Shown here piece after piece: positions 21,060 to 33,924 of a DNA stretch of 64,000 nt. Source of the DNA: Zerene cesonia (taxonomy: Eukaryota > Arthropoda > Insecta > Lepidoptera > Pieridae); assembly GCF_012273895.1 (NCBI RefSeq), contig NW_024045138.1:186001-250000 (forward strand), written 5' to 3'. Made by a program: the position numbers and the translations under genes. The notes beneath the pieces are model-generated. The model saw nothing but the letters and a program-made list of their open reading frames with translations, was not told where the DNA came from and did not search any database. Position 1 is the first letter of the stretch, and every line of letters begins with the position of its first letter.

Positions 21060-22899
21060 CTGGGAATGTGTTTCTCGTTTGAATTGGTGTTTGCTATTCA
21101 ATATAGAAAAAAAATTGCAATAAACATATCTCCTACGTAAATTATCTTGGAACTGTGACGTCTTAAAGCAGTACTAATTCCAGTGTGAGAAAGGCATGGT
21201 CGCTTAGCCGATCTAAATGGCTCTGTTTTTTCGAGGAATATTGAATAGTAAAAAATTAACTAACGACGAAAAGAAAAAACATAAATTAATTCAGTTCAGC
21301 TCGTCTAGTATTCTACAAAAGGAACCTACTACTCCAGAATGCCTACCTATCATTCCATTTTGTACAAAAATTTGCGTTTATAATTAAAACTTAAACACAC
21401 GCTTTAATGATAGAGTCAACTAAATTGTCTCACTTGCAAAGTATAAGCAAGAAAATCATCAAACACAAAACTTAAACACTACATCTATCTATTCAACTAG
21501 ATTTGATTGATTCATTTAGAATCGCATTTGAATCGTCATTATTCATGAAAATAATAATTTACCATCGGTCCCCATCCTAATCAGGATAATAAGATAAACC
21601 AATAAAATTATTATACTGTCATCGAGGATGATAAGTATACAAAATTTGAACTTAATCTGTCGGTTTTGAAATAGATCAAAATTGAGTCTGAAGGACTTAA
21701 AGAGTTTACACGCAAACATACTGATGATGCTTGAAAGAAGCTAGAAGCTATAAAAGCATGTCAAAAACAGCAGAATTACCAACTTCTGTTTGTCACATTG
21801 CGTAATCGCATCTCAAGTTTGAAATATGTTAATTAAACGAAGTATCGAAGTATGCACGTTTCAGTTAGAACTTGGGCACTCATAGCTGGATGCTTCGACG
21901 CGTTATATTAGGTTTCGAAATCAGGCACGCTTCGCTTTTTTACTTTTCCAATTTTCTCCACGGACTTTTTGGGATATTACCAAAGATTATATCGATATGA
22001 GTTGAGCAGTTTCAGCCCGGTGCAGTGTTAAATTGTATTTCGCATTTGATGACAATACTAGGTCGTAAGGTGGAATGGATTTAGGTGTCTTAATTAGGAT
22101 GAATTTCGTTAATTAAGTAATTTAAATTTTTGATACTTCAAGTAATATGACACTGATTATATTGTTATAATATGGTATTTATTTATTTAACCTTCGTGTG
22201 TATCTTTTTAATGTGTATATGTCCATAAATAACGTATTTTTTATCGTTCTTTCATTTATATTTTTATTTTATTCCTACTTTATCTATAGATTATAAGGAA
22301 CAAAACAGTTTCAAAAATAAAATAAAAAATGGCTTCTAATAAACATTTTTATTAAGATAAAAGAAATGACGAATCACTTGACTCCCGACCGTCAGTTAAT
22401 AAAGAAATTTGAATTAGAGAGTTGCATTTAATTCAAGTAAAAAGATAGTTTTATCCGATATTTCACCAAACTAAGCTCAAATACACACTGCAAATTTTCA
22501 CAACATTATTAACTCTTCTCGCAATATTATCTCATCCATGCTTTATTGCGATATTTTAATTTTGAATTCGTAATTTATTTAAGAATTTTTGCAGGATGGG
22601 TAGTATTAAAAGGTTATGAGGAAAACTATTATGATTTGACTGGTTGCTCGCCCCGGCTCCGACAAGGGCGGGGATCGAAAAAATGCTTATGTAACTTTTT
22701 TTTACGTAACTTTCTAGTAGAAAAATAGTTGAAGGTTTTCTTTTACTTTTTTTATAAGATAATATAGATAAAAGTGGTAAGAAACGAAGGAATGGACAAG
22801 GAAGGGTGAATAAAATAAATATTTATATAAACATTGTTACAACGGTCTTAAATATTATAAGTTAAAAAGTAAATAAATGGGACAATAAACGTGGAAGTA

Positions 22900-23245
22900 T
22901 GATTTGTGTCCCTCTGCTTCAGCCACGTTGTATAGGATGTTATGTAGCCTGTAGCCTTCTTCTATAAATTTAGAATTAAATTCAAAAATATCTTTACAAT
23001 TACAACAAGCAGTTCCTGAGTTAAGCGAGTTCAAACAAACAAACCAAACTGTTCAGCTTTATATTATTATAACCAGCTGTACTCCGAAAATTCATCCCTG
23101 TCACACATCATTTTAAACAGCCAATAGCGTTTCTCAATATATGGAGCACCTATCACTGAAATTTTCAAATCAGACCAGTCGATCCTGAGATAAGCGTGTT
23201 CAAATAAGCAAACAGACTCTTCAGTAAGTATAGATATTAGTATAG
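22900..23245 (-). mobile_element. Two degraded Helitron-like copies in tandem
   Basis: 22915-23078 and 23079-23245 each follow the order of the CTATACTAATATT family (…GCCTGTAGCCTTCTT…GTTCCTGAGTTAAGCGAGTT, and CTATCACTGAAATTTTCAAA…GATCCTGAGATAAGCGTGTT), back to back in the same orientation. Strongly diverged. Confidence 0.55.
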
Positions 23246-23959
23246 ATTAAAAATATAAGTAAGACTATTAGCAATGTTTACAAAAAAATACACAGCTCAT
23301 AACGAAATAACAACAACGCATTTTATTATGCCTGCAACAAATATATGGATCGCCGTAAAAGGTCCTTCGAGGCAGTTAAAGAACTCCAAATCCCTCAAAT
23401 AAAATAAACTCGTGGCAAAGATAAGAATTATCGTTGTTTTTCAAACATTTTGGACAATGGTGAGGATAATGCTATTACGTAACCTTGAAGGGGATTTCTG
23501 TAAGCCTTTTGTTAAGAAAAATCTAAGAAAAGCCGAAACTCCCTTCGCGATATCATCAAAAGGAATAGGCTTAGCGTATTTCGCTGGTTGGACTAACTTA
23601 ACTCATAGCCAAAGAGATGGTTTCGTAAAAATTAGTTTTAAATCTCCGTGATTAAAAATAATCATACACAACAATTACATTGAAAATACAACATAAGATT
23701 TGAGGTGAAGAAGGCGCTCTTATCGCTATTGTGCAATCTCTACCAAACAATCACAATGCAAAGGGAAAGCGACATCTATTTACGAAAGTATTTTATATAG
23801 AAACAATAACAGTTTCTAATATATAACAAACATTATTTAATATAAAATATCTCTATATATAACACTTAAAATATCAAAATGTCTGTTGGTTGATTCAATT
23901 GAAATGTGTGTTGCATAATCCTTTCTACACGTAAATAATTTCATTAATTTCATCGTTAA

Positions 23960-24120
23960 CTAGCGGTCCGCCCCGGCTTCGACCGTAGTTCATATATAGC
24001 CTATAGCCTCCCTCAATAAATGGGCCATCTAACATTGAAAAAATTTTTCAAATCGGAACAGTGGTTCCTGAGATTAGTGCGTTCAAACAAACAAACTCTT
24101 CAGCTTTATGATATTAGTAT
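23960..24120 (-). mobile_element. Helitron-like element, CTATACTAATATT type, complete
   Basis: CTAGCGGTCCGCCCCGGCTT at the low end; CAGCTTTATGATATTAGTAT at the high end; between them TCAATAAATGGGCCATCTAA and CAGTGGTTCCTGAGATTAGT. Flanked by A on the low side. Confidence 0.8.
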
Positions 24121-24331
24121 AGTTAATTTAATTGTACGCTAATCAAATGTGATTAGGAACACGATTATGCAAGTGTTATTAAGTATGCAACGCGGCAAAT
24201 GAAATGATATTAGTTATAAATGATCACACATTATTGAGGACTTGTATATCATATCATATCCAAGAAATAAACAAAAGACATCTTAACAATAAGTTAGACA
24301 TTATCAAAAATATCAGACATGTATGTCAACT

Positions 24332-24545
24332 AGCTGTTGCCTGCAACTGCGCCCGCGCGGTCTTAGTAAATTTTCATGGTACAAACTTTAATCCCCTATT
24401 TTATCCCCTTGGGGGTAGAATTTATTCAAATCCCTTCTTGGCGGATGCCTACGTCATTACATCTATCTGCATATCAATTTTCAGCCCGATCCGTTCAGTA
24501 GTTTGGGCTGTGCGTTGATAGATCACTATGTCAGTCAGTCAGTCA
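24332..24545 (-). mobile_element. Helitron-like element, ATGCAGATAG type
   Basis: Low end CTAGCTGTTGCCTGCAACTG, then TTATCCCCTTGGGGGTAGAA, GCGGATGCCTACGTCATTAC and CCGATCCGTTCAGTAGTTTG. A (GTCA)n run (TCAGTCAGTCAGTCAC) closes the other side. Same family as 5237 and 58555. Confidence 0.7.
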
Positions 24546-25330
24546 CATTGAGTATTATACATGCATAGACAAATACTATCAAAATATATTTAAAAATAAG
24601 TGACAATTTCAGATATAGAATTATATTCAGTATTGGTATATTAAAGTGATTAGTCACGTTGTCATTAGATACTTATTTTGCTCGATTTCGGTTTGTTTTT
24701 TCAGATTACACAATAAGTAACCGAATTTAGATGAAATTTGCCACCGATGATAGATTATAGCCTGATTCAGGTCAGGTTTAACACATCTGAATCTATATAT
24801 TAAGAGAACCAGCATATTCTAACCATAATGCTATTATTAACTATGTTAATCAAGTCAAGAACCACAGATTTCTATTAAAATGATGAATAACAAAAAAATT
24901 TCGCACCAAAAATAAGAACTAGGCAATTAATCGCCAGCTCCTGTACTATAATGGTTATTTACGACGTCTCGTTAAATTTTACACCTAAGTCGGCAGTTTG
25001 CGGCCCGCAACATACGTAATAAGTTATTATCGTAAGCGCTTTTTGTTTTATTCACGGAAATATCTGTAATTGCTTTTCGTTAATTATACGGATCGCTGGA
25101 TTTTCTAATTGCGATTGTTACCTTTTTACCCAGTATGGAGAAGGCTCTTTTTAGGACAGAGGAATGCCATGTATTGTTTAAGATAATCTTGAACGATACA
25201 TGCCATTTCTTCGAATTTATTAAATCATGAAGTAATGCTGTGCTGTGTAACGGAAGTAGAGCCAATTTGTTATTTAAAAACTTCCTTCTCACAAATCTAT
25301 TGGCCAGAACCAGCCTTCTAACTCACACTC

Positions 25331-25370
25331 AAACACACACACACACACACACAGTCATATATATATATAT
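25331..25370. repeat. (CA)n followed by (AT)n microsatellite
   Basis: About 11 CA units, then GTC and seven AT units. A simple repeat; possible polymorphic marker. Confidence 0.85.
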
Positions 25371-25862
25371 CTACCATAGCGAAGAAGGAAGAGGGGATTG
25401 TCATTACGTCTTAAAACAGTACCATACGTACCACGAGAGAACCTGGCGCAAACCACTTGTCTATTTACATAGAAAAAAACTCCTGAATAAAACATTATGA
25501 TAATCGTTTAAAAAATCGTATAATTCAGTGTGGCGCCTTGCTGCATCCTAAATCTCATAAGATCATAATGCCGGGGTTTCTAACTTTAGAATATTTCACG
25601 TCCCCGCTCTCACGATTCTGTACAAACTTCTCAAACATTTTTCCTTCTTCCGAACTGATGTCAGTGCTCGAATAATTCAAATTTCAAATCAAATTACGTT
25701 ACGTGTGTTCGATATTGAGTATTTTATTATTTTTTAGGTTTTTTTATCATCTTTTAAACTTCAAATGAAAGCAATAAGCGTTAAACTTTAAAAAACGTTA
25801 TAAATATACTTTGCATTAAGATGGTAATCAAATATCTCTTCGTTATCCTCAATAAGGTATTT

Positions 25863-26045
25863 TTATGTCATAGCGGGCAACTGAGCTGGTGGTTCGCCTG
25901 ATGGTAAGCGATCACCACCGCCCATGAACATTCGTAGAGTAGTGCCTCTGCGGATGCGCTGCCCGCTTTTAATGGATAAGGGAAAGGGAAAGGATTGATG
26001 ATTGGTAAGAAGAATGGACTGGGACAGGTAAGGATAAGGAAACGG
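25863..26045 (-). mobile_element. Poly-A retroposon, tail portion
   Basis: ATGTCATAGCGGGCAACTGA, GGTTCGCCTGATGGTAAGCG and CACCGCCCATGAACATTCG, followed by a purine-rich stretch. The head is replaced at about 26045 by a degraded Helitron-like end (ACTGAACCGATATAGGTGAAA…GGGCGGGAAGCTAGT at 26212). Confidence 0.7.
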
Positions 26046-27055
26046 AAACCACTGAACCGATATAGGTGAAATTTGGCACAGAGTAGTCTCGAGAAACGAC
26101 ACAGGATATTTATTTTCCCGGGAACCCTACGTTAACGGAAATTATGCGGTGAAACCCCGGGACTGTTTATTTTTTTTCTTTGAGTACGAATGCGTGGGCG
26201 GGAAGCTAGTATTCTATGATATTCCAGTATTATATCCTACTTCGTAATTACTAATAAACATAAAAACGACAATTTTAATGATACTTTCACTGTTCCGTAA
26301 GTTGAAGCATACCCTACACAATTAAAAAGAAATTAACTAAATGCGACTTACAGTTTTTGTGTTTTGAGTGAACAAACATGTTTACACTTATGAAATCTGA
26401 CACGCGTGTTTACAGCCTGTTATCGACTAACATATCCAAAAAGTGTTCAATTCTGATAATATCACACACATGCACCTTTTTTGAAGTCGGTTAAAAACAA
26501 AGTCATTTAGAAACAAAACATTCTATCAAGAAAGATCTAGTTTCAAAATGTGAGTTTATACCTCACCCTATTGAATGCAAATGGATTGTTCTAGAACGTT
26601 AAAAATCTCAGCCAACAAACAATACAATACGAATCAATCCCATTCCATAGCAATTTTCATAGAAATTGAGACTTCCGTCAATGTTTGCCCAAACATATTA
26701 TTTGCCGAATCGTAAGGATCAAAATCGCTTGCACCCGTTTGATAAATAACCTGAGCTTGTAACAGAAGTGCCATTTGTAACGTTAATAGTTTGCTTACCT
26801 ATTTCCGCTTCTATTTCAACTTCAAGTGTACCTTTTGTCCTGTCTGTTTGAGTGATATCATATTCTTCGGGAATTTATCTTTTTCGCAATATCTGTATCA
26901 TATTATCGTTATGTAATTTTGGGCTGTATTCGATGGCACTAGAGCGTATTTTCCCATATCGGGAATTTTAGGTTTAATTGATGTTTTATTTGTAATAGAA
27001 ATTCGATAGAGTTATTGTATACTTAGGTTTAAGACATTATTAAAAATGTATGCTC

Positions 27056-27210
27056 TCTTTTCTATGCCTTAGCCGGAAAAGGAGCTGGTGGGACCGCCTA
27101 TAAACACTTGCAGAGGCGTAAGACTAATTATAGAAGGCCTACGTCTATGCGGGGCAAAGGAAAGGACTGGGAAAGGTAAGGAAAAGGATAAGGGCCTTCT
27201 GCACCCGTTG
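27056..27210 (-). mobile_element. Poly-A retroposon, diverged fragment
   Basis: GCCGGAAAAGGAGCTGGTGG, CCGCCTATAAACACTTGCAG, then GGACTGGGAAAGGTAAGGAA, in the order of the retroposon tail region. Lies about 120 bp from exon 3. Confidence 0.55.
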
Positions 27211-27326
27211 GAATTTCGTTTACAAACGCATATTAAGAAACTAATCAAATCGAAACTAATCGCTAACCACCAGGCGCCTCCAATAGCTCCTTTGCTTTAC
27301 CACATGTAAAAATGTCCTTCACTCAC

Positions 27327-27437
27327 CTCCTCTAAGTTCACAGAGCAGTGTGAAGTTGCCTCCCTCCTCTAAAGGCCCTACCACACCAGCTAAATCTCGT
27401 CCCGCTTCGTCGTACAGTAATAACTGGTGTGGTGGTA
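27327..27437 (-). CDS. Exon 3: first half of Ig domain 2
   Basis: Residues about 119-156. After acceptor TTTACAG it reads VPPHQLLLYDEAGRDLAG, then VVGPLEEGGNFTLLCELRGG. The YDEAG and VVGP..EG segments are typical of the Ig1-Ig2 boundary of Sidestep proteins. It holds the first Ig2 Cys and one N-glycosylation sequon (NFT). Both ends are phase 1; the donor is GAG|GTGAGT. The join to exon 4 regenerates GGRPQPSLSW, the conserved C-strand with the core Trp. The intron to exon 4 is 6.3 kb. Confidence 0.94.
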
Positions 27438-27704
27438 CTGTAAACAAAAGAATGTTGCAAGAAAACATCTAGATATACAGGTATTAAAGGTTTAATAATC
27501 CATGCATTCGTTCAACGAAGCCAGGGGGGCAAAACGCGGGAGAGACAAGCCCGAGCTGCATACTCCATGTTGTTAGCCACTCGGGACACTATTTAGGGGC
27601 TATCGCGTGCACATTTTAGTCGTTTTCTATTATTATATTTGAACCATGGAAATATTCAGCATTTACTGGTAGATCAAAGGTATGGATAATATGAACTAAC
27701 TCAC

Positions 27705-27913
27705 CAATAACATTGAGGCGTATTTGAAAGTTCCGTGTAGGTGAATTCTTGAAGTCCACCCGACACCTGTATATGCCTTCATCGTCCAGCTGCACGGAGT
27801 CCACCGTGAGGCAAGATGGACGTGACATGGTGACGAAGTAAGCGCGCTTCCCGAACGCGAGAGGGTCGCTCCAGTGAAGCGCTTTATTGAAACTACGGCC
27901 TCGGACGTCGAAA
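27705..27913 (-). CDS. Exon 2: second half of Ig domain 1
   Basis: Residues about 50-119. It opens with FDVRGRSF after acceptor CCGCAG and continues through AYFVTMSRPSCLTVDSV to the Ig signature DDEGIYRCRVDF, which carries the F-strand Cys that pairs with the exon-1 Cys. It ends QIRLNVI with donor TTG|GTGAGT in phase 1. An extra Cys in SRPSC is not part of the standard Ig disulfide. It lies 19.5 kb from exon 1 but only 267 bp from exon 3. The phase-2 join to exon 1 and the continuous Ig fold leave little doubt that they belong together. Confidence 0.95.
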
Positions 27914-28276
27914 CTGCGGACAGAGGAGTTAATGAGATGGATCTTCAATTACATATTTGTTAACCGACTTAAATAAATGGAGAAAGTCCTCATTTTGGCT
28001 GTATTTGTTAACCGACTTCTAGAAAGGGGATCTCACTTCAACTGTATTCTTTTGTGTTTGTTACTACTGATTCTGATATTATTTTTCATGTGAAAGCTGA
28101 TGCCTATCATTCGTTCCCATTTAGGCCTTATTTTGACACTTGGAGAGCGGTTTTTTTTTATTTTTTATTAATTAATTATTTATTCAAATATATCGTGGGC
28201 ATAATATACCTAGTCTTGCCATAAATATTGTAATAAAGAAAAAAGAAAATTGTTAACTGCAAATAACATTTATTAC

Positions 28277-29276
28277 NNNNNNNNNNNNNNNNNNNNNNNN
28301 NNNNNNNNNNNNNNNNNNNNNNNNNNNNNNNNNNNNNNNNNNNNNNNNNNNNNNNNNNNNNNNNNNNNNNNNNNNNNNNNNNNNNNNNNNNNNNNNNNNN
28401 NNNNNNNNNNNNNNNNNNNNNNNNNNNNNNNNNNNNNNNNNNNNNNNNNNNNNNNNNNNNNNNNNNNNNNNNNNNNNNNNNNNNNNNNNNNNNNNNNNNN
28501 NNNNNNNNNNNNNNNNNNNNNNNNNNNNNNNNNNNNNNNNNNNNNNNNNNNNNNNNNNNNNNNNNNNNNNNNNNNNNNNNNNNNNNNNNNNNNNNNNNNN
28601 NNNNNNNNNNNNNNNNNNNNNNNNNNNNNNNNNNNNNNNNNNNNNNNNNNNNNNNNNNNNNNNNNNNNNNNNNNNNNNNNNNNNNNNNNNNNNNNNNNNN
28701 NNNNNNNNNNNNNNNNNNNNNNNNNNNNNNNNNNNNNNNNNNNNNNNNNNNNNNNNNNNNNNNNNNNNNNNNNNNNNNNNNNNNNNNNNNNNNNNNNNNN
28801 NNNNNNNNNNNNNNNNNNNNNNNNNNNNNNNNNNNNNNNNNNNNNNNNNNNNNNNNNNNNNNNNNNNNNNNNNNNNNNNNNNNNNNNNNNNNNNNNNNNN
28901 NNNNNNNNNNNNNNNNNNNNNNNNNNNNNNNNNNNNNNNNNNNNNNNNNNNNNNNNNNNNNNNNNNNNNNNNNNNNNNNNNNNNNNNNNNNNNNNNNNNN
29001 NNNNNNNNNNNNNNNNNNNNNNNNNNNNNNNNNNNNNNNNNNNNNNNNNNNNNNNNNNNNNNNNNNNNNNNNNNNNNNNNNNNNNNNNNNNNNNNNNNNN
29101 NNNNNNNNNNNNNNNNNNNNNNNNNNNNNNNNNNNNNNNNNNNNNNNNNNNNNNNNNNNNNNNNNNNNNNNNNNNNNNNNNNNNNNNNNNNNNNNNNNNN
29201 NNNNNNNNNNNNNNNNNNNNNNNNNNNNNNNNNNNNNNNNNNNNNNNNNNNNNNNNNNNNNNNNNNNNNNNNNNNN
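28277..29276. other. Assembly gap (1000 N)
   Basis: A run of exactly 1000 N in intron 1, probably of arbitrary length. Open frames spanning it are not real. Confidence 0.99.
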
Positions 29277-29696
29277 AGATTCGAAATTCAAATGTAATAT
29301 TTTTTTATAATTAAGTGTAACAGTATTTATGGCCAGACTAAGTATATACTTATACAAGCTGACCCTGCTGTTCTGCCTTTCTCTATCATTTAGGGGTATG
29401 AAAATAGATATTGGCCGATTAGCAGACATACCTAATAAGCACGCAAAGTATCCTAAGAATCGGTCCAGCCGTTTCAGAGGAGTTTGGTAACTAAAATTGT
29501 GACACGGGCATTTTATATGTAAGACAAGTATGAATATAAATATTTAACATACTTTTTTTTGATTATAATATTATATAAGAAAAGTTCTTTTATTTTTACT
29601 TCTGTGCACTAATTTGAGGAGCTAGTGGATGGATTTAAAAAATCTTTCACCGTTTCATATGTACTTGATCCCTGAGTGACCAAGGCATATGTACTA

Positions 29697-29857
29697 CTAG
29701 ACGATCCCAAGGGAGCATTTAGTCAGGATAAAAAGTATCCTATCAAACAAGTCAGCTCATTCCCTGCCCTTTCATAAAAATCCGTTCAGTAGTTTCAGCG
29801 TGATTGAGGGACAAACATTGAAACAAACTAACTTTCACATTCAATATTAGTGTGATG
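29697..29857 (-). mobile_element. Helitron-like element, TCACACTAATATT type
   Basis: Low end CTAGACGATCCCAAGGGAGC, then GGATAAAAAGTATCCTATCA, CCGTTCAGTAGTTTCAGCGT and the high end ATTCAATATTAGTGTGA. It lacks the GC-rich block seen in the copy at 45998. Confidence 0.7.
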
Positions 29858-29887
29858 CATTGCATTCAATACATGTGTATATGGATA

Positions 29888-30186
29888 GTGGTGGCTCAGT
29901 GGTGAGGACCTCGGACTTAAAGTCGACAAGTAGGGGTTCGAGACCAGGCGAGCGTGCAGGAAATAAACTAATTTCTGAAGTTATCTGCACATGTGTGCTC
30001 ACCACGGCTCAAAACGGTGAAGGAAAACATCGTGAGGAAACCGGCATGTCCAGGAATCAAAAGTTCGACGACATGTGACATCTGCCAACCCGCACTTGGC
30101 CAGCGTGGTGGATTATGACCTGCACCCTCATAGCAAACCTGTGTCCCAGCAGTGGGAACATACCCGTATATGGGACATATGTATAA
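29888..30186 (+). mobile_element. tRNA-derived SINE, GGCTCAGTGGTGAGG family
   Basis: A-box region TGGTGGCTCAGTGGTGAGGA and B-box GGGGTTCGAGACC lie in normal tRNA spacing at the start, followed by the body GGTGAAGGAAAACATCGTGA and GTGTCCCAGCAGTGGGAACA. Relatives at 59284-59605 (+), 51913-52192 (-) and 60600-60824 (-). It is a SINE head, not a functional tRNA. Confidence 0.85.
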
Positions 30187-31245
30187 TCGATTGAACAAAG
30201 AACATTTTTGTTGTCAGCAGTTTTAATATAGATTAAATGTTATACTGTGTTCATTAAGATGGAATTCAAATCAAATACAGCTCGCATAACTAGCTAAATT
30301 TATTAACATTTTTCACATCGAATAGATTTTAATAATAAATAAAATTTCCTAGTATCGAGAGCTCAACTTTTTCGATAGCTAGCTTTTATTAAATAGTTTT
30401 ATTAAAAACGTAATAGTTTTGTAAATTTTGTATTGTTTATATTCTATTACATTTGCCTTTATATTTTTAAAAATAAGGCGCTCTTATTATTATTTTTTCT
30501 TTATTTGTAAACGAATAATCGAAGACATATTTAGTATTTTTTTACCGACTTCAAAAAAAAGGTTTAATCATTCGATGTTTACGTGTATAATATTGTTAGA
30601 ATTGCACAGTTTTGGATATTTAAGTCTTTAACAGTTTATAAACACGTGATTCAAATATAATTGTACCTACTACCTACCGGTAATTTGTATGTTTGTCCAC
30701 GCAAACTCAAAGACCGTAAGTAAGGTTGAAATGATTGAAGTTTTATTGGATCAAATATGATAAGTGTATGTTCATGTGTTTGTTTGTTTCTATGTATATT
30801 TGTCCACGCAAAGTCAAAGAATGTAAATTGATTGGAAATATTTCTCTTAAATTTCGTTCAGGGCAACAACAACAATTTAGGGATTAGTATAAGTTTCAGT
30901 ATAATCGATTCAGTAGTTATTGTGATAGATGGCTAAATACGTACATTCACAAGAAAAACAGCGTCGAAAGCGCTTTCATCCCTTCTTACCGTACCATTAA
31001 ACGATAGAACGATAGAATTGCTGATGTTAATTAAAGCATTTATTAGCTTCACTTGTATTTTTGTATGTAACCTCCTTGTATAAACCTTTACGCTCGATTT
31101 TAACCGTCTTCAAACGGACAGATTTCATTCAAACTCTGAACACTTATCAAGGATAAATAAATAAATAAGGATCAATGACAATACAATAATTGTATGAGTT
31201 TATCTAATTACCCTGATTAGTATCGCCAGGATTTAATAATTTCAG

Positions 31246-31248
<3 letters not shown>

Positions 31249-31324
<76 letters not shown>
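31249..31324. repeat. (AT)38 microsatellite
   Basis: 76 bp of pure alternating AT without interruption; the longest perfect simple repeat in the window. It can form a cruciform and is often mis-assembled. Confidence 0.97.
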
Positions 31325-31330
<6 letters not shown>

Positions 31331-31653
31331 GCACATTATCAAAGTACATTATCTTTGCAACATAAGCACATTTCTTTAAGTAAAGAGTTTAACCTAACAC
31401 ATGAATGCACAGAGTGATGAATTGGTGAAATACATTTGTAAACTAACATAAACACTAAGCTTAGTTTACCAAAATACTCCGCATTACTTCATTCCGCAAT
31501 TGAAGTTTATTCGAAGTTGAAAGAACGGGACGCCTTATCTAATGCCCCGTTTATCAGCGGAAAGCTGGGGCACACCTCGTTACAGAAAACAACAGGGATG
31601 TATTTGTAATAAGGATCAATAATTTCTTTTTAAATTTGCTTAACGGGACTCTA

Positions 31654-31778
31654 TAGTCCCGTGTCCCCTAAGGTATGGGGCAGATGATATATATCCGTCT
31701 CATGACCGATTTTCTTTATGGATGTTAGTGATCAGCCTTCTGCCTGCCAGACCGAGACATTTTCTTTGTGATTCCCCA
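31654..31778 (-). mobile_element. tRNA-derived SINE, 5'-truncated copy c
   Basis: Tail half only (AGTCCCGTGTCCCCTAAGGT, GACCGATTTTCTTTATGGAT, GCCAGACCGAGACATTTTC). It stops just before the B-box, as in a 5'-truncated retroposon insertion. Confidence 0.75.
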
Positions 31779-32629
31779 CAACGAACGTACGATTTGAGCG
31801 ATTTTTTGTGTTTGGTGAATACTTAAATGGGATAACTTTCCACCAAAGGTTATAAAATCGGCTTTCAGAATGGCATCATTTAGTTTACCTCGTTTAGTTC
31901 AAAATCTGTCATTTTCAACCCTTAATCTTTAGCACTTTTTTAAAATTTGTATTTAAAAACCAACAACCACGCTTAAAGGATCCTTTACCTGACAACTTAA
32001 GCACTTTAGTGAGTATGAAGCGTGGCGGATTATATAAATGTTTATTGTCTTTAATAAACATAAAAATCTTACATATATTATGCACATACTACCTTATCAA
32101 TTAAAATAGGTGAACGCTTCTGCCGACCAGCCTAGTAACAACCTTATATAAAACACGTAGTGCTTTTGGCAAACCTGTGAATTCTCATCCCCTTCAAAAT
32201 GATATCCATATATTTACATGTATCTTTTTACTCAATACATGTAGCAGTCTGGAAGGGATCACTATCTAGCGAAAAGACCGTCGTTTGTGCATATTATTGG
32301 TCATGTCCATGTATATTTATTTAGGGCCGTACAGGGCCCTAACCGTCTCGAAACCCGCTCTGTCCCCAAGCACCACGTCCCCGTATTTGGAGCCGATTTG
32401 CGATAATCCCACACGTTAATATCCGAATCGAAATGGAAGCACAAATGTGCTATTCGCTCGTTAGATTATGGCGAATGTGTTAAAATTACCCGATAAGTTT
32501 GTATCGATCGCTACCACGACCCGGTAAACAGTTTCAGATAATTCATTTTGCTATCTAATTGCAATTGATGTCCTGTGAATTCCAGTGATCTTCGTAGTTT
32601 GTTGATTTGTTTATATGATGTGCTATCTA

Positions 32630-32788
32630 TCTTTACTAATATTATAAAGCTGAAGAGATTGTTTGAACGCACTAATCTCAGGAGCTACAGGACCGTTTTG
32701 AAAAATTGTTTCAGTGTTAGATAGCTCATTTATTGAGGATGTTTATGATTATATATGTACAACGGGCGAAGCCGGGGCAGACCGCTAG
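32630..32788 (+). mobile_element. Helitron-like element, CTATACTAATATT type
   Basis: Starts TCTTTACTAATATTATAAAG, then CTGAAGAGATTGTTTGAACG, ending CCGGGGCAGACCGCTAG before a T. Near-complete. Confidence 0.8.
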
Positions 32789-33666
32789 TAAATCATAAAA
32801 ACAGGAAATTTAATATTACAAGATTTGATCACAGATTTGAACATATACGATTGGTATTAAACCGGGGATGTAGGATTCTCCATAAATAATGACCTATTCT
32901 CATTAGCTTCTAGAACACTCTAGAATGTTCTACTTAACTCACTCAGCTAAAACCAAAGACTATCGTTTACCAGCAGTGTTTATAAGGAGAAATTAATTAA
33001 GATCAACACACAAATGTCTACCTACAGTGATATATGCACGCTCAACTAAACGGCTGACTTTAGCCCGTGCGATTCGTCTTGGAGTCTCTCATTAAGTGTG
33101 ATAAACCAGTCTAGATACAGGCTTTAGCACATGAATATAATTACTGAGCTGCAAATATTTTGTCTTTATGGGTGTTGCGGAGGGAACTCAGAAGCTGCAG
33201 GTTTTTAGGATCAATAGTAGTCCGGGGATAGATTCCATAATTTAGACATAGACATAGATATTAGACGTACCTTTATTTCGCACCAAAACAGGAATATAGT
33301 GGGTAGAAAATCATACAATTTTGTCCCGAAATCAGTGTAAGTTTTTCACTTTATTAAGTTTCTGTACCACTGGTCTTAACTTTTTTGGATTTAAGTTTGA
33401 ATGCATTTTTATGTGGAGCAGGGTACATGAACAATAGGTTGACTACCGGCCAGATTCATTATAAGTCCTCAATCCAAAAACTGCACGCTAGAATTGATAG
33501 TTTGATGTACATCGCTTCTTCACTTCAATGTGAAAAAACGAGCCAGTGATCAAAAGTTATTATGCATTAAAACATGTTTTTTAAATCCACTGGTTACGGA
33601 TCAGCGTTCGATATTAAAAACCAGCGTATATAGATTTTTACATACACTATTGCTTTGTTTTCTATG

Positions 33667-33669
<3 letters not shown>

Positions 33670-33701
<32 letters not shown>

Positions 33702-33924
33702 NNNNNNNNNNNNNNNNNNNNNNNNNNNNNNNNNNNNNNNNNNNNNNNNNNNNNNNNNNNNNNNNNNNNNNNNNNNNNNNNNNNNNNNNNNNNNNNNNNN
33801 NNNNNNNNNNNNNNNNNNNNNNNNNNNNNNNNNNNNNNNNNNNNNNNNNNNNNNNNNNNNNNNNNNNNNNNNNNNNNNNNNNNNNNNNNNNNNNNNNNNN
33901 NNNNNNNNNNNNNTATATATATAT
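33670..33924. other. 212-N gap inside a (TA)n tract
   Basis: TA repeat runs into the gap at 33701 and resumes at 33914-33924, so the gap (33702-33913) is an unresolved microsatellite. Open frames crossing it are artefacts. Confidence 0.95.

Larger units (their letters stand above)
21060..27326. other. Intron 3 (6.3 kb)
   Basis: Separates the two halves of Ig2. Recognised: two adjacent degraded Helitron-like copies (22900-23245), complete copies near 24.0 and 24.4 kb, (CA)n next to (TA)n at 25331-25370, retroposon pieces at 25863 and 27056, and a TTCTAGAA at 26589. 21100-22500 shows only AT-rich sequence and a decayed repeat (CATCCTAATCAGGATAATAA at 21570). Confidence 0.5.

Noticed and set aside
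28176..29429. 417- and 354-codon open frames on both strands
   Set aside because: They are almost entirely the 1000-N gap translated as unknown residues.
29888..29960. tRNA gene
   Set aside because: A- and B-boxes are present but it is the head of a dispersed SINE repeated at 51.9, 59.3 and 60.6 kb, without a paired acceptor stem.
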